Origin: Ceratodon purpureus
Lineage: Eukaryota > Streptophyta > Bryopsida > Pseudoditrichales > Ditrichaceae
NCBI GenBank assembly: GCA_014871385.1
Contig: CM026426.1
Span: 1,809,852-1,873,851, forward strand
Direction: 5' to 3'
DNA length: 64,000 nucleotides
The notes under the pieces were generated by a model. It was not told where the DNA came from and made no database searches. It saw only the letters and a list, made by a program, of their open reading frames with translations. The translations under genes were made by a program, and so were the position numbers. Below, piece by piece: positions 1 to 11,879 of this stretch; the stretch's first letter is position 1; each line of letters starts with the position of its first letter.

Positions 1-392
1 TAAATAAAAAGGTTCTTCAATCCCTCTCGGCCTTTTTTTGCTCCCTTTGCTGACCCTGCCCTTCTTGTGGATTTTTTCAGTGCGGGCAGGAAGTTACCGT
101 GCAACCCAATAATTTCGGGCCCATTTTACCGTCTGTCAAAACCAGGCTTTTGTCGATGTGGCAATTTTGTGTTTAGAAGGATGTCCTCTGCCTCGTCCCA
201 ATAGACGGGGACGTTTCTCTAGACGTCTTTACGTTTTTTAGCTAGCGTGCCCGTGTTTGGGCACGATAAGCCCAGCTTATCTCAGAAAACCCGCTAACGT
301 CCTCACGATCCTCAAGACATGATTGACCGACACAGAGACATGACAGAAACACAACCATGTTTTTTGAGAACATCCTCAAATACACAGGTTTC
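1..392. other. no gene seen
   Basis: I find no supported coding region, RNA gene or clear repeat in this stretch. Confidence 0.4.
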
Positions 393-1049
393 TTATAATG
401 AAGGTTTCAACTTGTAAATCCCTCCAAGAGCCCAAGCCCTACGTTGCATGCCCATGGGGGTCTCCTTTTCAAAGTTGGCCCTCTGCTAGCAGCGCTCAAG
501 ATCTTCTTGGAGACTTTGCACATGGCACTCCAATTGCTCCTCCCTTTGGGCATGGCAATCGCGGACAGCCTATAATTTAGCCCGCAAATTCGTGCGTGTT
601 TTCTCTATCTCAATGCAACGCATTCTCCCCATTTGAAGATCTTGAGCCACCCTTGAGTTGCTGGCAACAGCTTCGCCTCTAAGCAGAAGCACTTCTTCAC
701 TTAACCGTCTCAACCGGATCCACGTCTCCTCTTGTGTAGGACCATGTACACAACGATACATCAGCTTGTATGTATTTCCTTAGAGACCCTGCTCTCCATG
801 GCATATGAATTCAATGAAATCTTTAAGAGTTTTGATTGGAGGTGGCTTCGTTGTTAGGGGGTCAACAAGGTAAATGTCTCCATTGATCGACAAGTCAATG
901 TTGGTGTCTCTAAGACACCTCTCTGCTGGAAACGAGCTTTTCATGCGCAGCTCCACTTGTTTAGAACCTCAAGTGATGACCAAGGCATAGCATGCGTCCA
1001 GTGAAACTTGAGGATTGGACTGAGTGCTACGTGCAGCCCATGCTGCCAT
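393..1049 (-). pseudogene. decayed coiled-coil ORF, unrecognised
   Basis: Reading the minus strand from the ATG at 1049, one frame stays protein-like for about 218 codons but is interrupted by four stops: TGA at 969-971, TAA at 780-782 and TAG at 570-572 and 486-488. It ends at TAA 393-395. The second half (below about 760) is rich in Leu, Glu, Arg and Gln with heptad-like spacing, which suggests a coiled coil. The first half contains a Pro/Thr/Lys stretch. The two TAG codons sit where Gln (CAG) would suit a coiled coil, so simple C-to-T decay is plausible. I do not recognise the family; a retroelement gag-like protein or a host gene relic are both possible. Confidence 0.45.
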
Positions 1050-1386
1050 CGTGAACCTAAAAATTCAAACACTTGATTGAATCTCCTCTGGGCAACTTAG
1101 TGACCTGTAGCCAATCAAGAAAACTTGTTATGATTCTGGGACACCTCCAACGCCCAAAACAAACTCTGAACAAACTCTCTAAACCGTAATTATAGTTGCT
1201 CGACAACCAAATTCACAATCACAACTACTTCTAATATAGTTCGGTAAAAAACGGGCCAGACCTTCAACCTGGAAACCTAACCTGTTAGAAACCATTGTGG
1301 CAGCAAGGTCTGATGGCACCAAATTTCAAATTTCTAAAACCCATTAACCTACAAACACCCCATACAGCTTCATCGTGGCAACTCAC

Positions 1387-1494
1387 CTTCCCTTCAAGTA
1401 CATCAATTTGCATCTCTTTGATAAAAGCAATGTCGATGACTAAGAATGAGCCTTCGGCGCCGTTGTTGTCAGCGGACGCCAGAAACAAATTAAT
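1387..1494 (-). CDS. candidate internal exon of an unknown host gene
   Basis: A 108-nt exon on the minus strand is framed by a good 3' splice site (GGTTTCAG just before 1494) and a consensus 5' splice site (GTGAGT, complement of 1381-1386). It reads open for exactly 36 codons, phase 0 to phase 0, and encodes a mixed hydrophobic/charged segment containing the short run SADNNGAEGS. It lies upstream of, and on the same strand as, the decayed ORF at 393-1049 and could belong to the same gene. No family is recognised. Partner exons were not identified with confidence. Confidence 0.35.
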
Positions 1495-1499
1495 CTGAA

Positions 1500-3440
1500 A
1501 CCCAATTTTGCACCATTGATCTCGGGCGCCATCGTCATTTGGAATCTTTTGAGCAAATCACATTGAATTGTACGTGTCATAGTGGCATAATTGAATTGTG
1601 GGAAGCAGAACTACGCGCTGCGTTTTCTTGGTGTTGAACGGCGTAGAGCCGGTGGCGCCATCACGCCCAAACCGTTGTAGCAACAAATCGAAGAAACCAT
1701 GGATCAAGGCAATGGATCAAGGGAGTTTATTATTCGCAGAGCTATAAATTCCATTCCTTGGCACTCACCGAACACCGTCGACACCTCGGTGTCAACGAGG
1801 CAAAACCCAGCCATGCAACTCTCTTCCGATTCTTGTCAGGCCGCTGCAAGCAGCGTTTGCTCCTCGTGCTGACAGCAACAGAGGGGTGTTATGGCAAGAA
1901 GCCCACCTAATCCGGGTTGTCTTACAAGGCCTTTTGGAGACCCCAAATTTCTCCTAATGGTTTGTCAAAGTAGAAGTTTCATAGCCTAAGCTCTAAACTC
2001 TGTGAACCAAGAAGTCCTTGAATACTCTTCTACAAATATTCTTATACTATTTTGAATCTCCTAACTCCGTCATAATTCTAAGTGCCACCGTCTTTGTAAC
2101 TCCTTATTCGCCGAGGTGGCCTTGGTCTTCTACCAAGTATAATTCCCTATCTTCCATTATGGCCGTGATCTTCGGCCGTGTGTCACTCCTTGTTTTCCGT
2201 GTGGCTGTGATCCTTGATAGAGTAACATATGAGCTTCTTCTTTTGGTTTTTTGCCCGATGCACAATTCTCTGCTGACTGCTGTATCGAGGAAGTGCTGTC
2301 GCTTCAGACATATCCTTTTCTTTTGCGTCTCCAGGGTCTTTGTCCTCGTTGTCCTCTTCCTCATGTTTGTCCTCATATCTCCGGTTGTACAACAAAAATC
2401 CTTGCCTAATTCAATGCTGATAGCCCCTATGATGAGAGCATACATCCTCTCTAATGTCCCCTTTGATTTTTTGCACATCACTTGCAACATGACCATTTTC
2501 CATTCAACCAAGAACTCAAATTTTCAACAAACTGTACCCACGGGGGATTCACTAAGCAGAAGAGCTAGAAACTAGCAAAGAACAAATATACGGTATTTTT
2601 TATTCCATTGGCCTAAAAATTATAAAAATGTTTGTTTTATTATAGGGCTTGAGAAAGTATGAGAGATAAATTATAAGTAATGTAGGGTGCATATTTTTAG
2701 TTCATGTTATAAGTTTTTAATATTAATATAGTATGCCATATATTAATTAATCTTGACTAGAATCCAAAATGAGTGGATGTGATAGGCTTTAGGATATTTG
2801 AGACCAGGGTTTATGATGTTTAAAAGTAGGGTCTAGGGTACAGGGTTTGGATTAAGGCGGTTTTGACTATCGGATGGAGGGTTTTGTATGGACAGTTTAG
2901 ATCTGGGCGGGAGAATTGGGGGGTTTCACGTGGTCTCGCGCAAGAGTGTCTGATCCGCTTCCCACGACAATACTTGGCGGCAAGGTTCCCGGTTTATGTC
3001 AACGGATTCAAGATGCTATCAAACTATGTTGTGCGGGACGAAGTGTGAGACACAGGAGAGGAAGAGAGTTTGTCCCTGTTGTAAGCAATGGCATGGTAAT
3101 TGAAGTTGGAAGTCTGGTTCAAGGCTGGAGGATTCATGTGTGATGCTACTTCGTTGGGAGCTTTGAGGTGAGCTTTAACAGACCTTGTCGATGTGAATGG
3201 TGATTGGCAATGATGTGAGTGTTAGGTTTTCAGTGGTTTCTGTTTGTGAAGCATGTGTATCATTTGGGTATAGCATGGAATTCTACTTAGGGAGACTTTT
3301 GGTGAGGAGTGTAGTTTGATCTCCGATGTAAGTCAATTGGGTTTCATGGTTGCTTTCATGCAGTGGGGCACCGTATCGATTATGAGGTTTATTTAGATGG
3401 CAGCCATTGTTTGATGCGGATGTTGCTCCTAGAGTGATGT
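1500..3440. other. no supported gene
   Basis: Overlapping open frames exist on both strands at about 2018-2575. The minus-strand frame at 2183-2395 is rich in Glu, Asp and Lys and could be a disordered exon, but no splice pair or homology supports it. The rest is AT-rich sequence without recognisable features. Confidence 0.35.
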
Positions 3441-3468
3441 TGTAATCAGCAAGCTCAAGAGGACATAA

Positions 3469-4669
3469 GGAAGGAGAGGAGAGAAGAGGAGTATTGTGGT
3501 GAGGCGACCAGGTCTAGCCATAGCAGAGTTGGCTGCTCGAGATAGTCGTATTGCAGTGCGCAGGGCGCGTATGGCAGCAAGGCTCTTGGCTGCAAACAAG
3601 GCTAAAAAAGATCGTGAGTTTTTCTCTCCTGTTCTCGGCATATCTTTTGTTTGTACTCGTGGTTCTGTGTTAGTTGATTCAGGTGCGCCAATGACATGCG
3701 GATTCTTCAGATAGACCTAATTTTGTTTTTGTTGTGTTACGGTTTGACGGTGAATTGTGTCTAAGAGGTGGTGAAATCTTTCTTGTTCTAGAAGGCAATT
3801 TGAGAATCCTTGTCGTTGTGGTTTATTGCCCAAGTTGACAAGGCGTTCTTACAATGCTCTTGGATTGCGGTAGTTTTGTAATTTGGATTTTTGATGTAAC
3901 TGTTAAGAAGTTTGAGACAATGTTGCAAGATCTCTGCATAATTCCAATCTGACTTGTGTCGGAATCCATTTTCTGTGACATGACATGTTCTGAGTTACTA
4001 CAACATTTTGGTCTTTTGCGTGCTCAGAGGGATTTGGAATTGTAATTAGCTGTGTTTACGTCTGAGTGGATGATCTGAAAGGAGTTTTGCTTCAAAACGT
4101 CACCCACGTACAAGCTTTAAGAGTCAAAGACCCATCTTCTTCTATGTTACAAAATCGCAGGTCAGACTCATATCAAAAGTAAAGATAAATATTTTTGACT
4201 TCTCTTCTAAACTTATCTTTGGGGTTAATTTTTCAGATTGCAAGTCAAGGGCAGAAATTGAAAAGGATGCAAGAGTGGGTGACAGAAAACTGTCGAGTTC
4301 CCTCCACAGTCTTGCTGATTTCAAGGTACACAATTTTTGGGTTTCTCTTTCATGGTACAGGGTGTAAGACCACACTATATAATGATTAGACATGACTGGT
4401 GGACTTATATGTGAACTTTTCTGACAGCAAACATCAGCTTGCAGTAGTGGTCGGAAATAGATTAAGAAAACTGCTTGTAATTCTGCACATAATATGGATA
4501 TATGGCCTTTTGAACCCCCTTAGGTGACCCTGGATCCTAATGTAAAATTTGCACATAAGTGTTTCATGTAAATAGTTTTTCTGTTCTGGATTTCTGCTCC
4601 GCAAGAAAAGCTCAAGGAGGAAGTGAAGACAGTGCCTGAAAATGCCGATTTCCAAGAGTACGGAATCAG
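3469..4669 (+). CDS. candidate three-exon fragment of an Arg/Lys-rich coiled-coil protein
   Basis: Three stretches join in one frame through plausible splice sites: about 3469-3613 (donor GTGAGT at 3614), 4237-4325 (acceptor TTTTTCAG, donor GTACAC) and 4611-4669 (acceptor AAAAG, donor GTTGTT). The first exon ends in phase 1 and the second, 89 nt long, restores the frame exactly. The joined product is a basic helix rich in Ala, Arg and Lys followed by acidic and charged helices, so probably a coiled coil. The basic start vaguely recalls ciliary coiled-coil proteins, but that is not evidence of function. The 5' boundary is unsure because an in-frame TAA lies at 3466-3468, and the 3' part was not found. 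Introns would be 623 and 285 nt. Confidence 0.35.
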
Positions 4670-5082
4670 GTTGTTTAAGAGTCTAGTTTTTGAGATTGTT
4701 TGAGTTAGGCTGTTAATGCATGCGAATTGTGAATATTGTATTGCAGAGCAGTTTTTGTATGTCCAATTTTGAATGTTTGTGTTTTAATGAATGTTCTACA
4801 TTTTTGTAAAAATTGATTGCAGTTTCTATATTCGTTGGCATTTGTTTGATTTTGTATTAGCTCCTAGCTTAAACCATCTAAGACTAATTTTTTTAACTAA
4901 CTTAACATGCAATGTATTCCCCAAAAGAAGTTTATAATAAAAACAATGGTACAATCAATTGAGCAAAACAGGGGTATTATATAATTGAACATAGTACAAT
5001 ATTAGTCCCATCAAAATAATACCCCCCTAAAAATACCTAGTGTTCACTGTTTGCAGCTAGTTCTAGATTTACACACTAAGTG

Positions 5083-5118
<36 letters not shown>

Positions 5119-6149
5119 TTAAGACTGTACCCTACTAAAAAGAACAATTATGTCACAAATAATAACATAAATAGCTAGCAATTCATAGAGTAGTCAAACC
5201 AGAGTCAAAGCTAATAGTAAATAACTTAATGCTTGTCCGTAGTAGAAAACCAGTTGCTACATACAACTACTAGTAATTCACTTAAATTGTGGACTTTTCA
5301 AGAAGACAAATCAACTAGTACTCACTCTTTGTAACAACTCTAGGTTACATACTTCTGTGAAACGATGACATCGATGTAATTGAGATAAAGTTTGTGATTT
5401 TTTGGTATTTACTACAAGAATCAACTGTTGAGAATAGTTAACACATGAGTGAAAATATCTGACATATACTAAGGATCACAAATAGTCCATCCTAATCCAT
5501 ACATGGCCATATTTGAAATAATGTTGTTAGTAAGAGCTTACATATGATATAAATCACAACAACAACAACATAGCAAAACAAATGAGGCCACTCAAACAGT
5601 AGTAGATAGAAGCCTTAGATTGTAACACGCTATAAAGGATAACCTTAGGATGGTACTTTGAAGGAACCTCACAATTGTCCTCAAAGTCGTTGCTATCCTA
5701 GTATAAGCTTGAAAATCAATAGACTTGACACAACATCCAAGAGAGAAAATTAATATAGCTAAGTTCAATCCCATAGAAAACAGATGATATCTCTAGCTTA
5801 CTAAATTTGGCTTATTTGGGCCCAATAAAACTAGCTCCAAAAAGAAAATAGGTCCAAAAAATTATAATTTGACTCACTAGAGGGGTTTTGAACTTGAACC
5901 TTTATATATTTATTTTTATTTTTATTTTTTATTTTTATGTTTGTAGAACCCATTTTTTTGTTCTAAATGACAAAGCGTTATTAGTTTGAGAAATGACATC
6001 TGAAGATTATTATAACAAAATTTGTTAGAATGATTCTTTAAACAAAATGTTCATACCTCACAAAGCTAGCCGTTTGTGAGCTCTAGGATTGCCACAACAA
6101 TTAGTTTTGACATTAGAGTCATTTGTAAAGGCATCCGGTATTTGACTTA
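4670..6149. other. AT-rich intergenic sequence
   Basis: Apart from the C homopolymer at 5086-5118 I see no coding region, RNA gene or transposon boundary here. Confidence 0.4.
5086..5118. repeat. C homopolymer, 33 nt
   Basis: An uninterrupted run of about 33 cytosines. Its length may be an assembly estimate. Shorter C or G runs occur at 10,905-10,922, 14,930-14,945 and 29,877-29,889. Confidence 0.9.
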
Positions 6150-6434
6150 GATACCATGGGTTTTGCTTTATTGTATTATCTTTTTTACTTCAAATAGTTG
6201 GGAGACATGGAAGAACTTCGTGGTCTCACTATATTCTGTGTGTAAGAGCTTAGTGGTCTCTAAACTCAAGGAAAATTAGTTTTCAAGGATGGAATGACGG
6301 CAAAACTAGTTTTCCTTGAGTTTAGAGACCACCAAGCTTTTACACACCAAATGTAGTGAGACCAACAAGTTCTTCCATGCTTACCAACTATTTGAAGTAA
6401 AATAATAATACAATAAAGGAAAACTCATGGTATC
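6150..6434. mobile_element. fold-back element (MITE-like)
   Basis: The two halves of this 285-bp segment are near-perfect reverse complements: GATACCATGGGTTTT at the left end matches the complement of AAAACTCATGGTATC at the right end, and pairing continues for about 130 bp per arm through blocks such as CTTCAAATAGTTGG and GTGGTCTCTAAACTCAAGG. The unpaired centre is about 20 bp. There is no coding capacity. It is a typical non-autonomous fold-back or MITE structure and could be transcribed into a small-RNA hairpin. No clear target duplication was recognised. Confidence 0.8.
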
Positions 6435-6503
6435 TTTTTAAAACACAAGGTGACTTTAAGGATAACTCTATTTTCATTTGAAGTGTATGAGCCCTTTTCT
6501 TAC

Positions 6504-6606
6504 CTGCGACTTTCATCGCAGCTGGCTTTTCACCAGGTGAAATTTCTCCTTCCGTTTGCTCCTGGAGTTGGCGGACGCCTTCGTTTGTAGCGAGACTAAG
6601 TTCATG
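6504..6606 (-). CDS. candidate internal exon, unknown gene
   Basis: A minus-strand segment is bounded by a 3' splice site (CATATTCAG before 6606) and a 5' splice site (GTAAGA, complement of 6498-6503). One frame is open throughout the 103 nt and encodes a Glu/Gln-rich helical segment. No family is recognised and no partner exon was found, so this is only a splice-site-supported candidate. Confidence 0.25.
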
Positions 6607-7551
6607 CTGAATATGGAATACCTACACGACAATTGCAGTGCAGTTAGACTAGTAACTAATAATAGAATTGTAAACATTAGTATTAATTCAAAGAATGCGC
6701 AACATACCAAAACCAATGAGGACTTTCAAAATTCCTTGAAAACCCACAAACTCCACACAATCTACCCCAAAAACCGAATGCCCAAACCTTTTCACCCAAA
6801 CCAAAAAATACCAACCGTCTTCACAGCACCACAGAACTATGAATCCATTCAAGTGACTGCAGTTTGCAGTATGAGCACTGAATGTTCACCGTCCAATATC
6901 AGGCTTTTATCTTGATGTCCTTGCACTTCACTGCACACTTTGATGATTCACATCTTTCAACAACATTCTTAAAGTTAGAAACTGCTGGTGTTTAATTACC
7001 CAATACACACCTTGTTTCAACATAAGTTTATTATAATTACAAGATAGTTTACACCTCATTTATAACGAGCTTCTTTCTTTGAGTTGTAGCCTATGCCTTC
7101 TCTCCCTTACTGCGCATTCATCAACAGTTGATATCCAGCAATCCATTCTAGCCGTAGCACATCATTGCCCATGTTGGTCCACCTTCACCATTCTAGAAAC
7201 TCATATTCATGTGGCCTTGTAATCGAGTTACGCTAACTAAGCTACATGTTTTCATTTTCACAAACATGATCATCAAAGTCCCACTTCATGACAGAGCAGA
7301 ACACATCAGAGAATAGAATTAAACTCCAGATGAAACCACTGTTGGCACGTTCACAGGACACATATTTGGGATTGAGGATCGAGTTAGAATGTAACAGTAG
7401 CAGTTAAATGACACTGAGCAGGATCTGTCGAGAGACATGCTAGAGCCAAACATATTTCTGCAAAAACTCCAAGATAAAACCAGGCCTATACATTGAATCC
7501 TACTGCAAACCAAAGAGTGAGAAGTAGTCGCTTGAGATTCAAGCTCTTCAT

Positions 7552-7740
7552 TACTAGATTTTGACCCCGTTTGCTACGTTTGGGTTTTCATTAAAGCCTC
7601 GTCTGGGGTGTAACTCTAGCTACGTTTTTGCTAAAACGTATGTTTAGAAGCTAGGATTTAGCAAAAACGTAGCTAGAGTTACACCCAAGACGAGGCTTTA
7701 ATGAAAACCCAAACATAGCAAACAGGGTCAAATTCTAGTA
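7552..7740. mobile_element. fold-back element (MITE-like)
   Basis: A near-perfect 189-bp inverted repeat with arms of about 85 bp. The left arm begins TACTAGATTTTGACCCCG and runs through TTTGGGTTTTCATTAAAGCC; the right arm is its complement with a few substitutions, ending GGGTCAAATTCTAGTA. The loop is about 15-20 bp. There is no coding capacity. It is consistent with a small fold-back MITE or a hairpin small-RNA source. The outer ACTAGA may be part of the element or a target duplication. Confidence 0.8.
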
Positions 7741-8032
7741 GTGCTTGTCGAGAAACAATCCTCTATCAGTTGCGCAAAAAGCAACATCGAAGTTCTCCTT
7801 CTCTATTCCAAACTCATAGTTTCGGTTCCAAAACATCGACTTTAGGTGTGCTTGTTTACAGGCATTTGTCATCTTGGTAAATTAAAGTTCTTTTAAATAC
7901 AAACATGCATCATAGATATGCGGGCGTTTCACATTACAATTCTATGTTTTGGTCCTGAAATTTATCAAAAGTATTAAATAACAGATTAGAACGTGACATT
8001 GCCTTACTTCACACAACACCAAGTTACTACAG

Positions 8033-8344
8033 GTGAAGAACATAAATTCAATACATTCCCAGTCTTTGAGACATCTTGAGAGAAAAGTACGAAGGATGAG
8101 GGCAATTTTGGGGGAGCTTGAGACTTATGGACTAGAGAGTCCTGCATTGATGGATAATTTTCTAGCAATGTTGAATGAGACGAAAGGGATGTTTGCGTCA
8201 TTGAAGGTTAAAGCTGATGATGGTTTACTACATCCATTATCTCAACCGTCGTTCAAGGTTGTAGCTGGTCCAAAAAATCTGAGGAAGTTTAAGGCCTACT
8301 CCGAAATTGGAGCAAAGAAGCGCGGTGGACAGTCAAGAAAATGA
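8033..8344 (+). pseudogene. MULE transposase C-terminal relic
   Basis: The open frame encodes about 100 residues that match, in order, the extreme C-terminus of the transposase in the 13-kb MULE (minus strand, 28,345 onward). Shared features are a leucine-rich helix, the LN-x-T-x-G core, LKVK, a Gly-x-LHP motif and F-x-x-V about ten residues later. The catalytic core and SWIM finger are not found upstream, so only the tail survives. The next related fragment, at 9,957-11,861, is on the opposite strand and faces it, the same convergent layout as the 13-kb element. It may be a relic of an older related element. Identification rests on window-internal similarity. Confidence 0.6.
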
Positions 8345-8609
8345 AACTCTTAGAAATTCAGATCCGGACAGCTACTTGTACATTACACATGTATTATATA
8401 ATAAACTCTCACTCTCATTTCATTACTGTATTTTTGGTATTCTGGCCTGTATTTGTGATGTTTTCCCCCCTGTCCAAAGTTTCCTTGATCGGTCAAACCA
8501 GAAACACGCACCCCTGTCAGAAACTGCTCCCTTTGGTTCATTCGGGTATTTTTAAGGCAAACTTTGAAGACTGCACCTTATGATTTTATTTCTCATTTAA
8601 TTATGCTTT

Positions 8610-9640
8610 GTGTCTTATTCGTTTAATCTTTCGCATATTCATTTCCAATACACCCCCATCCCCGTCTACTTTCTTCCCTTCACTTTGACCCCCTTTGGTT
8701 TTTTTCTTATTTTTTACTTTTATTTATTTATTTATGTTTTTTTTCTGATTTCTGTTGAAACTTCTAAACTCCCCTCCAATACACCCCAATTCCCGTCCAC
8801 TCTCTCCCCCTTACACTGTCTTGAATCTCTATCTTTGTTTATTTTATTTTTATTTTTATTTTTTCCCTTTTTCCTGTTGAAACGTCGAAACTCCCCTTCC
8901 ATACACCCCAATCCCTGTCTACTCTCTCCCCCCTACTCTGTTTTGAATTTTTTCTTTTTTTCTTTTGGGGGTTTAGGGTTCTCATCCCATATCCTTCCAA
9001 TTTTTATTTTTTTTGGGGTTTGTTTCTTCAAATTAACGACTTATTTCTGTTTTTTTTCTTTTTTTAGGGGGGGGCTCTATTGCATATTATCCTTTTTTTC
9101 CTTATTAATTATTTTTTTCCTCCTAACCTGTTCTTCTTCTCTTCTACCTTTTTTTACCACTTTTTTTTTCCTTCTTGGGTTCCTATTTTGTTAACCCAAC
9201 TCCTCTTCTCCCAATGTCCCCATTCTCCCTACCTTCGCTTTCCATTTTTCTTTTCTTTTTATTTTTTTAACTTTTTTTTTCCTTCTTGGGTTCTTGTTTT
9301 GTTAACCCAACTCCTCTTCTCCCAATCTCCCCATTCCCCCTACCTTTGCTTATTGATGCTTCCCTCATTCATTTTTTTTTAAAAAAAATTCCCCCTTTTT
9401 TTTTCCCTTCTCGAGACCCTCTTCGTTACCCCAATTCCTTCTCTCCCAATCTCCCTACTTCCCCTCCATTCACTTCCATCCTTCATTACTTTGGTTTTTT
9501 TTTTTTTTTTTTTTCCCCTTTTTTTTCCCCCCTTTTTTTTCCTCTAATCATTATCTCCCTCAAGGTTAATTTTGGTCCCACCATTGCTATTTGTTTTTTT
9601 TTCACCTTTTCCTTCAAGACAGGGTTGAAGTTCATATATT
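8610..9640. repeat. pyrimidine-rich degenerate tandem repeats
   Basis: The plus strand is almost purely C and T. A unit around CTTCTTGGGTTCTTGTTTTG followed by TTAACCCAACTCCTC and CCCAATCTCC repeats at about 9,168, 9,283 and, more diverged, 9,410. An upstream unit around CCAATACACCCC repeats at about 8,643, 8,775 and 8,895. Unit length is roughly 115-130 bp. Open frames across it are an effect of composition. It sits between the two halves of the MULE relic. Confidence 0.65.
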
Positions 9641-9956
9641 TGTTTATTTGTAAATTTCATTCCGGACGGATAAACCCAGCCCAGGACAGGTGTCTCGTAG
9701 TCGGAGGTAGACGAAAGGGGATAACCATGTAGACATGGATATTCACGTAAGCGCTGGAAGCAAGTCACCGTATCTGTGTTTGTTTCATGTCTATTGGAAA
9801 AGTAAGGATATTCCAACTGTAGAGGATAAAAAAACATGTCTCTTAGAACTACCTAAATCCGGGGCAAATGTGCCACATAACAAAAATTGGTCTTATACCG
9901 AACCATGGAACCAGTCTAACTAAACCAAGGGACCATACTCCCCTGTCCAAGGGAAA

Positions 9957-11861
9957 TCAGCCATCTGTCCAAGAGAAATCAGAAACTTTCCCCGCCAACT
10001 GTCCCTTTCTGTGCAAACTGTGAAGTTCCTCCACTGCGGCTTGGAGATTGCCCATGGCGTCCTCCGGGAGGAGCGTGCCCAAACATTCCTGAAGACAAAA
10101 CAATCCCGGAGGATGTCCAGGTCCCGCCGGTACTAATCGGGGGTCGACATCGGGGAACATTTGCTTGGCCGCAGCGATGGCGTCCATCTTCACACCGTGT
10201 CGTCTCAAGGCAAGCGCACGAGTCCGCGGGGATTGGACCATCGTCGGTCATGAGTCTTCTCCCCCTTCGCCTCCCTCCAATGCTGGTGCCTCTGGCTGCA
10301 GCCCCGCCCCTATTCCCCGAGCGTCTTGACTGGAAGAGCCGTGAACCCTTACCCTCGGCATATTGCCTCCGCCCGGACTTGGGGTCCCGTTGAGATGCCT
10401 CCTCCTGTCCCTCTCCGTTTTTTCATCCTGTAGCCCGCCCTCTTTGCGCCCCCCTCCCCCTCCACTGGACTCCCAGCCAGCCCCATTCTCCCTTCTTCTC
10501 TCGGAGTTCCGCCCTTTTCTTTCTCTGTTGGAGGCTGCGGCTCCCCAGCTCCATCTCCTCCTCCCTCTTCTCCCTCACGTTCCCTACCGGCCTCCTTCTT
10601 CGTCTCTACTCCCGCAGGTTTTCCCTGTCCAGATTTCTTCCCCACTTCCGAAGGTTCTCCCTGTCCGGATTTTCCGCCCTGCCCCTTAGGCGCTTTCCCC
10701 TTCTCCTTACCACCGGTCTTCCCCTCCTTCGATTCCTTCCCTTCTCTCATTTTCCACAATATCTCGGCCAAACATGGCCCATCATCCACCTCGTCGGTGA
10801 GAAGACGACGCATAGCCGCGGGAACCCCCTCGGCCCCGACAGTCGTCTTCAGCCCATCTCCGGTTCGACCACCTACATCCTCCACAGGAGTCTCTCCTCC
10901 TCCCCCCCTCCCCCCCCCCCTCCTCCCCCGTCCCCTATCTCACCCTGTCCGTCGTCTTCATCACTACCCTCAGACCCCAACCACCCGATTCCTCCGTCGC
11001 TGCTCTCCTTGCCGCCACCATCTTCCCTGCTTCTGGGCACCCACTCCCCGCTACTTCTCTCGTCCCCTCGGCAGTCTCTATTCCCCCCCCCCGATTGTTC
11101 CCCCCTCGGCTGCTTCGTCTTTCTCCATACCAGCCCCTTAACCTCCCCGCCCCCATCCGTAGCTCTCTTCAGTCTTCTCTTCCTCGCCCCTATCTTCCCA
11201 TCCGTCCCCTGTGCCGTTCCGCTGACTCCCTTTAAAGTTTCCTTAGCCCCGCCATCGCTCCGACCCCTTTTGCTCCTCCTCACACCGACTTCCCTATGCT
11301 CCACTTCGTCGAGACTACTAGTTCGACTATCTCCTTCCTCCTCCCTTCAACCGCTGGGATGGGCTGTGTGTTGGCGTCTGAGTCGACTCCCTCGCTCTCG
11401 GATTCTGAGGGGGTTCTCTCTCGTTTCTTCCCCTTACCCTTCCCCTTCGCACTCCCCTTCACCTTCGGCTACTCTTGTTGCTTCCAAAGCATTTGCCATG
11501 GAATGGGCAAGTCGTACTTGAGAAACACCGCCCTGGCCACCTTGTTTCCTCCTATACCCTTGGCTTGATAAATCTTAAGTGGCCCGCATTCCTCGTAGCA
11601 GTAACACTCACAATACTCCATCTTCCTATGCAAACCGAGAGTCGCCTTATCCACAAATTCCATGTCGCAGTATTTACAGACGAATGGAATTTTGAATCTC
11701 CCTTTGCCCTTCTCGTGCATTGGCTCCACCTCACGCCTGTAGAGAAGGTTCACCTCCTCCATGAGCCAGTCGTGCTCGGACATGGTGAAGGCGTCCCAGT
11801 TCGGTTCATATCCCGCACCCACCCTCGTGCAGACGACAACCTCTTCCAAACCAAATTTACC
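9957..11861 (-). pseudogene. relic of the MULE zinc-finger accessory gene
   Basis: The minus-strand frame from an acceptor-like GTTGGTGCAG at 11,862 encodes a CCHC finger (C-x2-C-x12-H-x5-C) preceded by a Lys/Gly linker, matching the N-terminal finger of the plus-strand gene in the 13-kb element (C-x2-C-x13-H-x5-C with a similar KGK linker). A likely ATG is at 11,783. The frame meets TAG at 11,469-11,471, continues open to 11,280, then goes on in shifted frames as long Lys/Glu/Gly-rich low-complexity sequence (11,304-10,873; 10,885-10,349) and a last segment 10,241-9,957. Frame breaks coincide with G/C homopolymers. No Ulp1 domain is recognisable. The local GC content is far higher than in the flanks. 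Confidence 0.5.
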
Positions 11862-11879
11862 CTGCACCAACAACTATGA

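Noticed and set aside
393..1049. Possible reassignment of TAG/TAA to Gln, as in some green algae
   Set aside because: In the LINE reverse transcriptase a TAG replaces a conserved Trp and a TAA stands where Lys is usual, and intact-looking gene ends use several stops; ordinary decay explains the stops better.
2018..2575. 185-codon plus-strand frame with hydrophobic segments
   Set aside because: Two other frames on the opposite strand are open across the same stretch and one is more protein-like; no start context or family supports the plus frame.
8610..9732. Long Phe/Pro/Ser-rich open frames
   Set aside because: The sequence is nearly pure pyrimidine, which removes stop codons by composition alone.
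10363..11141. Long plus-strand Pro/Ser-rich frames
   Set aside because: They are antisense to the Lys/Glu/Gly-rich part of the MULE relic and arise from GC-rich low complexity.
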